Source: Acetivibrio alkalicellulosi (GTDB lineage Bacteria; Bacillota; Clostridia; Acetivibrionales; Acetivibrionaceae). Taken from it: DNA of 64,000 bases. The number at the start of each line of letters is the position of its first letter. The first letter of the stretch is position 1. The notes beneath the pieces were generated by a model. That model was not told where the DNA came from. It made no database searches and saw nothing but the letters and a program-made list of their open reading frames with translations. The stretch is taken from NCBI GenBank assembly GCA_008125075.1, contig VLTH01000002.1, positions 1,781,451 through 1,845,450 on the forward strand, written 5' to 3'. This document shows positions 8,830 to 16,685 of this stretch, piece after piece. A program made the translations under genes and the position numbers.

Positions 8830-9978
8830 CTAGTAATCTACTATATCTGCTCTTTCTTCATCATCTGTATCTGGATTGCCTGTATCTGGCTTGTCTGTAT
8901 TATCTGAATCTGGCTGCTTATCTTCTGAAGGTTCACCTGAAGAAGAATCCCCTGGCCCTGTGTGTGAAGGTGGACTGTCAGAAGGTGCTGGATCGGATGT
9001 TCCTCCTGAAGGTGGTACATCAGAAGCTGTACTGTCAGTTTCAGTAGCTGGTATCTCATTTTCTCCCTTTTCTACTGGTTCTTCTACATATACTAAAACT
9101 ACATCTTCTTTTTCTATATTGACTTCTCCTAAATCGCTGTCCATTACTTTAATATCATATTTACCTCCACCTCTAATAAAGGTGGTTCCACTTATATAAA
9201 CATCTTTTAAAAAGACTTCTCCCTCTCCAATTCCCTCTGCCAAATAGAGATTGCCTGTAATCCTCATGTTTTTTAGAGTAGCACCAGAAGTATTAACTAC
9301 AACGTTGCCATCTATATTTTCAGTATACTCACCTGGCGCATTTATAAAAAGATCTATAATATTATCCAATAATTGAACCATCTCTGCTCTTGTTAAATTA
9401 CTGTTAGGCTCAAAAAGCCCGTCACCTTTCCCTCTGATATAACCAGATGATTCCATTGCAAATATGGCATCTTCTGCCCACCTAGGTAATTTGTCATCCT
9501 TAAAACTTGTTTTAAAATTCAAAGGCATTACAATTGAAAATACATTTTTAAATATAACTGCTGCTTCAGCACGAGTCAAAGGATCATTAGACCTTGCCAT
9601 TGGATTACCATTTTCATCAGGACTTCCTTTTATTATTCCATGTGCATACGCCCTAATTACTGCATCATAATACCACTCATCTCCCTTTAAATCTGTAAAA
9701 GGATTACTTATTGTTTTATTAAATCCAAATATCTTATTTAATATAACAATCATTTCAGCCCTAGTAATATTATTATTAGGATTAAAATTTACTCCATCTC
9801 CCTTAATTACACCTTTGTCCTTCCAATTATCAATTGCAGGTTTTGCCCAGAAGTCCTCCCTCACATCCTGAAATTCAATTTTCAAATCTGATGCCAATAC
9901 ATTTATTCCAGATATAACATTTAGCAAAACTACCCCTATAGTAAATACTATGTAATAAAAAAATCTTTTGTTTTTCAT
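8830..9978 (-). CDS. SLH-domain surface protein with Pro/Ser/Asp-rich C-terminus
   Basis: 382 residues. A signal peptide covers about residues 1-30. Three SLH modules follow at about 36-86, 93-147 and 159-212, each ending in a TRAE motif; these anchor proteins to pyruvylated secondary cell-wall polymer. A beta-rich segment (about 217-303) contains GNVVVN, GNLYLAEG and TTFIRGGG, resembling the solenoid repeats of the neighbouring secreted proteins. The last 80 residues are a low-complexity Pro/Ser/Thr/Asp tail ending in ADIVDY. RBS AGGAGG is 6 nt upstream. It sits between the small peptide gene and the kinase gene, so it may be part of the same unit. Confidence 0.88.
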   Translation of the reverse strand: MKNKRFFYYIVFTIGVVLLNVISGINVLASDLKIEFQDVREDFWAKPAIDNWKDKGVIKGDGVNFNPNNNITRAEMIVILNKIFGFNKTISNPFTDLKGDEWYYDAVIRAYAHGIIKGSPDENGNPMARSNDPLTRAEAAVIFKNVFSIVMPLNFKTSFKDDKLPRWAEDAIFAMESSGYIRGKGDGLFEPNSNLTRAEMVQLLDNIIDLFINAPGEYTENIDGNVVVNTSGATLKNMRITGNLYLAEGIGEGEVFLKDVYISGTTFIRGGGKYDIKVMDSDLGEVNIEKEDVVLVYVEEPVEKGENEIPATETDSTASDVPPSGGTSDPAPSDSPPSHTGPGDSSSGEPSEDKQPDSDNTDKPDTGNPDTDDEERADIVDY

Positions 9979-10014
9979 TTTTTTCCTCCTAATACTAAAA
10001 ACTATTTTGTAACG

Positions 10015-10054
10015 ATAGTAGAGCAGGCAAACATAAGTCTGCCTGCTCTACTAT
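10015..10054 (-). terminator. Strong hairpin between peptide ORF and SLH gene
   Basis: ATAGTAGAGCAGGCA (10015-10029) pairs perfectly with 10040-10054 around a 10-nt loop. No long U-run follows on either strand, so it may be an mRNA-stabilising or partial terminator hairpin. Such hairpins often lie between a small, highly expressed precursor gene and downstream modification genes. Confidence 0.6.
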
Positions 10055-10063
10055 TGTCTCTAA

Positions 10064-10159
10064 TTAAGGAACATCCACCATGTCTGGAGTACTACATGTA
10101 ATGTCCTCAATTTCAAATTTTGTTACTTCAATTTCTGGCTTTTCATATTGCTTTTTCAA
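10064..10159 (-). CDS. 31-residue putative RiPP precursor peptide
   Basis: A short ORF starting with TTG at 10159, with GGAGGTG placed 7-8 nt upstream inside the end of the preceding gene, 2 nt after that gene's stop. The peptide starts MKKQYEKPEIEVTKFEIEDI, continues with Thr-Cys-Ser-Thr-Pro-Asp and ends MVDVP. A Lys-rich start, a Tyr-x-Lys-Pro motif and an acidic middle are features of lasso/paeninodin-type and similar RiPP leaders. The C-terminal part carries one Cys, one Ser and two Thr. The PqqD-like protein, HPr-like kinase, S26 peptidase and exporter lie just downstream. Precursor identity is inference from the leader and context. Confidence 0.65.
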   Translation of the reverse strand: MKKQYEKPEIEVTKFEIEDITCSTPDMVDVP

Positions 10160-10161
10160 CT

Positions 10162-11901
10162 TTATTCACCTCCCATTTCTGCCTTTGCTGTAATTTCACT
10201 ATATACAGTGATAATATTACCATTTAAATCCCTGTAAATCAGGTATCCTCTTCCATACCAAATTTCACCATCTAGTACGTTAATCTTTCGAATATAAAAC
10301 TGATTTGTTGAATCATTATTGATTCTTCCTTTTACTATGTTTTGTGTATCTAGTGTTATTTCATCTTCAGGATCTGTATCTGATTTAAGTAAAATCACAC
10401 CACTTTCAATTAATGAATAACCTTCTACCATATTTCTAGTAGCAGTAAACATAACTGTTTTTCCATCATTATCTACTAAAACATCATTAGATAATGCAAT
10501 AAATGGACTGTACTCTACAACTTCTTCCTCATCAACAAAAACAGCCGTTAGTGTTATGTCTTTCTTTGGCATAAAGAAAGTATAAGTATTATCAATGCTT
10601 ATTTTCAATCCATCCATTTCCCAGTGACTAAATATCATTTGGTCTATCACATCTGCTATAACTTGAACCTCTACATCAAACAAATATTGTCCTACTGTAT
10701 TCCCTGACATCAAAGTGCCATTAACAACATTTACACTATATTCATCAGAAAGTCTTTGGAATATAGGTGATATAGTCATATTAGATGTAACATTGCTAAA
10801 ATCCTTATTCCATCCTACAAATTCATATCCTATCAAACGAGGATCTGCTGGTGGAATAGCAGCTTGATTTTTAAGAACCTTTGTTGACTGCAATATCTTT
10901 TTACTTCTATCTAAGAATACTACGTTAAACTCTTCTGTTACAGTTTCATTAAATACTGCCTTTAGATTTGCTCCTGTTCCCAAAACAAAATTAAAAATTG
11001 GGTTTAATGAAATTATCCTTTTAATTTCAATATCTTCCCAATAAGAAAACTCTGAACCAACACCTGCTTCTGCTTCCAATTTAATGTTTTTCTCAATTTC
11101 AAAACTGTGTTTATAATTGTCTGGTAAAATCTCATTATCATTAAGAATAACATAACCATCTCCAGCAACGCTAACCTCTAGCATGCTCTTTTCATAAAGC
11201 TCTTTTAATATCATCCAAACATCTTGGTCATTAATGAAATTATACCTTTTTTCCAGCGGTCTGTCTATGCACAATATGTAAAATCTAGATTTTTTTCGGT
11301 TTTCAAATTCTATTGTCTGATTACCCTTCCCATTTAATATTACACTATGAGAACCGCTAGCATAAAAACTCTCCGGGCTTCCACCTTTTTGAGTGAAATC
11401 ACCCTTTATTTCCATTGTACCTCCTGAGAGTTTTCCCTTATGAGAAATGTTTGAATTCATCACAAAACTTCCATGAACTTTTACATAATCCAATATATTG
11501 GTCATTTCAAGACTTGCATTAACACTAGTACCATTTTTCCCAATTATATAGTTACCTTCTATCTCAATATCTCCTGCATTTACAAATACTGTACCTCCCT
11601 TTTGAAGTAAATCTCCTTTTATCGTTAATTTCTTACCGTTTATATCAAGCCGACCATAACACATTGTAAGATTTCCTTCTATTATAGTGTTTTGTTGTAA
11701 TTTCATGTCACCTGTCAATATGATGTTATGAGGTAATATTAAATCTTCGCCATCTTCTGTTATAAAACTAAGTTTGCCGATTTCTAAGTCGTCCTCTGAG
11801 AAAAAACCCTCTTGTGAACATACCCCCACAGAAGTGTTTAAAGCCATAACAAATACTAAAATACCAAACAACAAAATGCATTTTCTTACTTTTCCGTACA
11901 T
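10162..11901 (-). CDS. Secreted beta-solenoid / InlB B-repeat protein (paralogue 1)
   Basis: 579 residues from the ATG at 11901, chosen because GGGAGG is 8 nt upstream; an ATG 6 nt earlier is too close. A signal peptide covers about residues 1-28. Residues 40-200 form short repeats of the type GDLxxxGGTVxxNxGxxxxxG, suggesting a beta-solenoid. The central part has an InlB B-repeat (VVFLDRSKKILQST ... GYEFVGWNKDF) and a bacterial-repeat segment ending FFMPKKDITLTAVF. The C-terminal ~130 residues (EGYSLIESGVILLKS ... YLIYRDLNGNI) recur in the two paralogues. It is probably a cell-surface or matrix protein; no anchor motif is seen. Confidence 0.8.
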   Translation of the reverse strand: MYGKVRKCILLFGILVFVMALNTSVGVCSQEGFFSEDDLEIGKLSFITEDGEDLILPHNIILTGDMKLQQNTIIEGNLTMCYGRLDINGKKLTIKGDLLQKGGTVFVNAGDIEIEGNYIIGKNGTSVNASLEMTNILDYVKVHGSFVMNSNISHKGKLSGGTMEIKGDFTQKGGSPESFYASGSHSVILNGKGNQTIEFENRKKSRFYILCIDRPLEKRYNFINDQDVWMILKELYEKSMLEVSVAGDGYVILNDNEILPDNYKHSFEIEKNIKLEAEAGVGSEFSYWEDIEIKRIISLNPIFNFVLGTGANLKAVFNETVTEEFNVVFLDRSKKILQSTKVLKNQAAIPPADPRLIGYEFVGWNKDFSNVTSNMTISPIFQRLSDEYSVNVVNGTLMSGNTVGQYLFDVEVQVIADVIDQMIFSHWEMDGLKISIDNTYTFFMPKKDITLTAVFVDEEEVVEYSPFIALSNDVLVDNDGKTVMFTATRNMVEGYSLIESGVILLKSDTDPEDEITLDTQNIVKGRINNDSTNQFYIRKINVLDGEIWYGRGYLIYRDLNGNIITVYSEITAKAEMGGE

Positions 11902-12139
11902 AGTCATTACCTCCCATATATATTTTATTACTTAACATGGTTTATGAGTATATAAAACACAAACATAATACAAGCAGTATGTTTATAATTTATCAACACA
12001 AACCATTTATAAGTCACTCAAGATGAAAAAATGTGATTATTGTTCTATTTATTAGTACATCTTAATAAATTCCAATTCAAAAAAGCGGAAGTAATTATTC
12101 ATAAGTTATGATACATTGTGTAAAATTCCATTTGTAAAC

Positions 12140-12167
12140 ATTATATCACATGGTATCTATACTGCAA
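12140..12167 (-). promoter_or_regulatory. Promoter candidate for the 10162-11901 gene
   Basis: TTGCAG, 16-bp spacer, TATAAT on the minus strand, giving a leader of about 230 nt. The -10 region (GTGATATAATGTTT) resembles those upstream of the two paralogues. Nothing else is recognised in the 11902-12223 gap; no known riboswitch core was seen. Confidence 0.45.
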
Positions 12168-12223
12168 TACATTTATCAAAAAAACCCAGTATAACTCATC
12201 GACATATTATTACAATTTTCCCA

Positions 12224-13429
12224 TTAGTTTTTAGCATCCTTCAAACTACCACTGGCAGTAGTTTTACTATATACAGTTATTATGTTTCCCTCTAAATCCT
12301 CATATACCATATATGCTCTTCCAAACCAAATGTCATCTGATCTAACATTTAACTTACGTATATAAAACTGGTCTGTTGAATTATTATCTATTTTGCCCCT
12401 TATTCTATTTTCAGTATTAAGTGTAAGTGGATTATTCATCTCATTTCTTGAATTTAGTAATATAACTCCACTTTCTATTAATTTATATCCATAAGTAGTA
12501 TTTCTATATGCACAAAACATTATTGTGTTATCATTAATATCTATTAGTACATCTTCTGCTAATGTAATAAATGGCTTTGTATCAATAGTATCTGACTCTT
12601 CTACATAAACTGCAGTTAATACAGTATCCCGTTTTGGCATAAAGAAAGTAAACTCAATTTTACTACTTATTCTCACGCCATCTTGTTCCCAATGACTAAA
12701 TTTCTTTCCTTCTTCTGCCTCATTTGCAACAACTCTTATAGGCATGTCAAACTGATACTCTCCTTGTGTATCTCCTGTTGGGAGCATCCCACCAACAACA
12801 TTTATTGAGTATTTATCAGGTAATCTTATAAATCTTGCACTAATAATCATATTAGAATTAACATTTCTATAGTCTTTATCCCATCCTGTAAACTCATATC
12901 CTATCATTTCTGTCACTCTTGGCGCTCTAACTGAAAAATTCCTACTAACATATGATGATTGTAGTATTCTTTGACTCCTATCTTTAAAAAGAACTGTAAA
13001 AAAATTAGTTTCTTCTTTAGGAGTTCTATAAAATACCGCTTTTAAATTCTCACCTGTTCCCATAATAAACTCATAAACTGGCTGGGTAGAAATAATTTTA
13101 CCCACATCACTGTCTTCCCAATAGACAAATTCAGAATCTGGATTTGCAGTTGCAACTAATTTTATTCTTGTGCCCATATCATAACTGTTTTTAAAGTTTG
13201 AAGGCAAGGTTAGTTGTTCATCATTAATTTTTACAAAACCATCCCCCACAGTAGTTACTTCCAATAAACTTTTTCTCGTAATAATCGGTATTTCATTTTC
13301 TTCTACTAATTCATTCTCACTTAAAGTTAAATTTGTGTTAATAGTATCATTAGCCCAACACAATACAAAAGAACAGCTTAAAACAAATACAAATGCTAAA
13401 AGAAAAACTATACCTTTAATAGTTCGCAT
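12224..13429 (-). CDS. Secreted InlB B-repeat protein (paralogue 2, no solenoid)
   Basis: 401 residues. The signal peptide covers about 1-27 (FLLAFVFVLSCSFVLCWA). It aligns along its length with the C-terminal two thirds of its neighbours: a LEVTTVGDGFVKINDE segment, VLFKDRSQRILQSS with GYEFTGWDKDY (InlB type), KFSHWEQDGVRIS with FFMPKRDTVLTAVY, and a C-terminal module with YKLIESGVILLNS. The N-terminal solenoid repeats of the others are absent. AGGAGG lies 7 nt before the ATG. It is a likely product of tandem duplication followed by loss of the solenoid part. Confidence 0.8.
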   Translation of the reverse strand: MRTIKGIVFLLAFVFVLSCSFVLCWANDTINTNLTLSENELVEENEIPIITRKSLLEVTTVGDGFVKINDEQLTLPSNFKNSYDMGTRIKLVATANPDSEFVYWEDSDVGKIISTQPVYEFIMGTGENLKAVFYRTPKEETNFFTVLFKDRSQRILQSSYVSRNFSVRAPRVTEMIGYEFTGWDKDYRNVNSNMIISARFIRLPDKYSINVVGGMLPTGDTQGEYQFDMPIRVVANEAEEGKKFSHWEQDGVRISSKIEFTFFMPKRDTVLTAVYVEESDTIDTKPFITLAEDVLIDINDNTIMFCAYRNTTYGYKLIESGVILLNSRNEMNNPLTLNTENRIRGKIDNNSTDQFYIRKLNVRSDDIWFGRAYMVYEDLEGNIITVYSKTTASGSLKDAKN

Positions 13430-13764
13430 AAATACTCCTCCTATTTTTAAATTATTTATTTTTAAAACCTTTCAATTTTATTCCCAGAAAGTAATTTAAA
13501 TGAACAATAGAACTCTGCTCATAAAACTATCATTACTGTATTTATAACAACAATGTTAATTTATGCTCAACTGTGTAAGATATTTTCTTTGAATTAACTT
13601 TTATAATAATTTGCCAAGAATATTATACCATAGATTAACATCAAAAAATATAACTTCACAAAAAAAAATAAACCTTACATTCAATAAAATTAATAAATGT
13701 AAAGAAAAATATGCACTCCTTCATTTTTCATATATAGTTAACATTTTGATATATATTAACTTAA
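13430..13764. other. 335-bp intergenic region with weak promoter
   Basis: A TATAAT lies at 13622-13627 (minus strand) in the context CTATGGTATAATATTC, like the -10 regions of the paralogous genes, but no good -35 stands at the right distance. It would give a leader of about 190 nt for the 12224-13429 gene. The rest is AT-rich and shows no repeat or RNA element I recognise. Confidence 0.3.
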
Positions 13765-15087
13765 TCACTGACCAATTCCAATATATTTGAATCCCTGCTC
13801 CTCCATAGTATCTCTTCTATATATATTTCTAAAGTCAAAGAAATAAGGCTCTGTCAATAAATCTTTAATCCTATTTAAATCAAGATATCTAAACTGATTC
13901 CATTCAGTAATAATAACTACGCCATTACTTTCTGATATAGCCTCATATTCATCCTTGCAATATAAAATTCCTTCTTCCATATGTTTAAATATTATCTTTG
14001 CTTCATCCATTGCAACTGGATCATATACTTTAAACTTTACACCCTTGTTGTAAAGCTCATTTATTATTGTTACTGATGGAGCATCTCTCATATCATCTGT
14101 ATTTGGTTTAAAGGATACTCCCAATATAGCCAACTTTTTACCATCTAAATTTCCCATATTATCTTCAATCTTTTTTACCATAAGCTTTTTCTGATTATCA
14201 TTTGCCACAACAGTTTGCTCAACTAATGTAATAGGTGCTCCAAACTTTCTCCCGGTATTTACAAGAGCTAAAGTATCTTTTGGAAAGCAACTTCCGCCAT
14301 ATCCCGGGCCTGGGTGCAAAAACTTTGGACTAATTCGTCCATCTCTTCCCATTGCTTTAGATACATCTAATACATTTGCACCTACCCTTTCACAAAGATT
14401 AGCCATCTCATTTATAAAGGTTATTTTCATAGCTAAAAATGCATTAGAAGCATATTTTATCATTTCTGCAGTTTCAATATTAGTTAATATAAAAGGTGTT
14501 TCATTTAGGTATAATACACTATATACCTGTTTCATTATGTCAATAGCCCTTTGGGATTCTGCTCCAACAACCACTCTGTCAGGATGCAAAAAATCATATA
14601 CTGAAGAACCTTCTCTTAGAAATTCAGGATTTGACACTACATCAAAAACATATGATGCGCTCCTTTTTTTAAGCTCTTCTTCTATTAATGCCTTAACTTT
14701 TTGTCCAGTTCCAACAGGCACGGTACTCTTATTTACAACAACCCTGTATCCATTCATATATTTCCCAATATCTCTTGCCACCTGCTCCACATAATTTAGG
14801 TCAGCACTGCCATCAGTAGCTGATGGGGTACCTACACATATAAATATAACATTGCATTGTTCTATAGCCTTTTTAATATCTGTAGTAAACTTAAGCCTTT
14901 TGTAGTATAAATTTCTTTCTACTATCAAATCAAGCCCAAGCTCATAAATTGGAATAATACCTTTTTTCAAATTCTCTATTTTTTTTAGATCATTATCTAC
15001 ACAAATAATCCTAAGTCCAAAATCTGAAAGACTTGCACCTGTTACAAGACCAACATAACCAGTTCCAACAATAGCTACTTTATGCAT
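13765..15087 (-). CDS. UDP-glucose 6-dehydrogenase (TuaD/UgdA type)
   Basis: 440 residues from the ATG at 15087, preferred because GGGGGA is 5 nt upstream; a longer frame has no RBS. It oxidises UDP-glucose to UDP-glucuronate with NAD. Seen: Rossmann motif VAIVGTGYVGLVTG, KSTVPVGTG, NPEFLREGSSVYDFLHPDRVVVG, and GPGYGGSCFPKD with the catalytic Cys. It is the longer Gram-positive type and is distinct from the 389-residue Ugd at 20300-21469. It sits among secreted-protein genes rather than in the polysaccharide units. Confidence 0.9.
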   Translation of the reverse strand: MHKVAIVGTGYVGLVTGASLSDFGLRIICVDNDLKKIENLKKGIIPIYELGLDLIVERNLYYKRLKFTTDIKKAIEQCNVIFICVGTPSATDGSADLNYVEQVARDIGKYMNGYRVVVNKSTVPVGTGQKVKALIEEELKKRSASYVFDVVSNPEFLREGSSVYDFLHPDRVVVGAESQRAIDIMKQVYSVLYLNETPFILTNIETAEMIKYASNAFLAMKITFINEMANLCERVGANVLDVSKAMGRDGRISPKFLHPGPGYGGSCFPKDTLALVNTGRKFGAPITLVEQTVVANDNQKKLMVKKIEDNMGNLDGKKLAILGVSFKPNTDDMRDAPSVTIINELYNKGVKFKVYDPVAMDEAKIIFKHMEEGILYCKDEYEAISESNGVVIITEWNQFRYLDLNRIKDLLTEPYFFDFRNIYRRDTMEEQGFKYIGIGQ

Positions 15088-15216
15088 TTTAATCCCCCAC
15101 ACATACTCACCCATCCCCATACACTATATGAAAAAAGTATATTTAGGGTGAATACTAATAGATTTGACATTAACTCTCTTTTTATTTAATCAATCTTCCT
15201 ATTATGATTTATATAA

Positions 15217-15319
15217 AAAACAAACCCACCAAGTAGATATATTATTTCAATACCACTTGGTGGGTTTGTTTATTTTTATTTATTGCCTATTTTTATAATC
15301 TTAAATTCCTCCTTTTGCA
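15217..15319. repeat. 103-bp repeat copy 1, with terminator and vestigial gene end
   Basis: Nearly identical to 16584-16685. It contains 17-bp perfect inverted arms (15218-15234 and 15255-15271), which on the minus strand form an intrinsic terminator followed by TTTTTTAT. Its right part reads as the last codons (AKGGI stop) of a gene like the one ending at 16667, so it looks like the 3' remnant of a lost paralogue. To its right, 15313-15405 carries several CGTTGCA repeats. The hairpin probably ends the Rpn-family gene transcript. No other feature is seen in the 15088-15484 gap. Confidence 0.8.
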
Positions 15320-15484
15320 ACGATTCGTTTCTCGTTGCATTTACCGTTGCATTTTGAACGAATTTCCCTCTCCTCGTTGCATATCGATTTACAACGACTA
15401 AGATATTAGGCTAGGCTTATTCTAGTATAATATACAAAAATTTAATTTTTCTAATTGCTTAATCCAAAGTTGCTTAATCAAAAC

Positions 15485-16417
15485 CTACTGTTCTTTATTA
15501 ATTCTTGATATAAATTCATCTATGCTAGAAGCCTTAGCTGCTAACTTATGCCATTTTCTTAGGGTCTCTATATTTTTCTCATTCCTTATAGTTTGCTCTA
15601 ATTCATATGGTATATCTGATAATTCTTCTAATAATTCAAGAATAGATTCTATTTTCTCTTTTTCAATTCCTTTTTCCATTCCTTCTTCTAAATATTTATT
15701 TTTTAAATTAAATTTTTCCATTATACTCTCTAGTCTTTCCATATCTTTATCTGTCAACTTATATGCCATTTCATACACCTCCATAATCTTACTTACATGT
15801 ATAGTTGTTATTATATTCATCAATGATTCATATAAATTGTTTTTAGGCTCTTTTATTGATTCATCTATTACCTCTAGCATCTCTGCCTTTATATTTGCTC
15901 TTTTAGTAAGTAACCTTATATATCTATTTACCTTTCCTGGCAATTGGTCTATGACTATTATCTGTGTTGCTATGTCTTCTCCTTCAATGTAATATATTCC
16001 TTTGCTATGGTTAACAATATTCTTATGTCTCTTACTTTTTATATGCTCAGTCATTGCTTTTGGATAATTATTACTAACTAACGTTATACTTATATCCTGC
16101 AACTTTATTGAATCAACTTTATCAACTAATGTCTTATATAAATATGCATAAGCTTTTACTTTATAATAATCGTCTATACTTATATAATCATCGGGTGATT
16201 TATATTCAATTATATTATGTCCAACAAATATCTGTGCTATATTTCTTAGTATAGTTACATCTTTTCGTTTTTTTATTACCAATATATCAACTGCAAGTGG
16301 TTTTGAACTTAACTGATGCTCTTCTTCTATCTCTAATATTTCTGGATAATATTCTTTTAATTCAAGCTTCATTGCTGCTGCAAACACTGGATGCCATTGT
16401 ATCTTTTCACTCCCCAA
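15485..16417 (-). CDS. Rpn-family / PD-(D/E)XK nuclease-transposase protein
   Basis: 310 residues. The nuclease core is LAVDILVIKK followed by GHNIIEYKSPDD, that is Asp and Glu-x-Lys of the PD-(D/E)XK fold, at about residues 43-76. A Glu/Lys-rich helix with EGMEKGIEKEKIESILE stands near the C-terminus, typical of Rpn proteins (recombination-promoting nuclease or putative transposase). Start TTG has AGGAAG about 9 nt upstream. It is framed by the two 103-bp repeats. A fragment nearly identical to residues around 190-235 survives at 20177-20285. Confidence 0.82.
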   Translation of the reverse strand: MGSEKIQWHPVFAAAMKLELKEYYPEILEIEEEHQLSSKPLAVDILVIKKRKDVTILRNIAQIFVGHNIIEYKSPDDYISIDDYYKVKAYAYLYKTLVDKVDSIKLQDISITLVSNNYPKAMTEHIKSKRHKNIVNHSKGIYYIEGEDIATQIIVIDQLPGKVNRYIRLLTKRANIKAEMLEVIDESIKEPKNNLYESLMNIITTIHVSKIMEVYEMAYKLTDKDMERLESIMEKFNLKNKYLEEGMEKGIEKEKIESILELLEELSDIPYELEQTIRNEKNIETLRKWHKLAAKASSIDEFISRINKEQ

Positions 16418-16583
16418 TTTAATACACTTCCTAACTTTTATTTTAACACATTTCTATAATTAATTATATTCCGAACTTATGTTCTGTGTCAATCTATGAA
16501 ATTAAAAACTTACTTCCTGTAATTATTAAAATAAAACCTTTTTTAATGTATACTTATCATTAATTAAAGTATAAAGTAATTAC

Positions 16584-16685
16584 AAAACAAACCCACCAAG
16601 TAGATATATTATTTCAATACCACTTGGTGGGTTTGTTTATTTTATTTATTTCCTATTTCTATAATCTTAAATTTCTCCTTTTGCA
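16584..16685. repeat. 103-bp repeat copy 2, terminator of the 16667-19819 gene
   Basis: Matches 15217-15319 closely. Perfect 17-bp arms (16585-16601 and 16622-16638) form a hairpin just after the stop of the large secreted-protein gene, whose last codons are part of the repeat. With copy 1 it frames the Rpn gene. Confidence 0.85.

Noticed and set aside
4273..10159. Classical lasso peptide cluster
   Set aside because: No asparagine-synthetase-like cyclase and no transglutaminase-like B2 protease are encoded here, and the precursor core lacks a clear ring-forming Gly-Asp/Glu arrangement.
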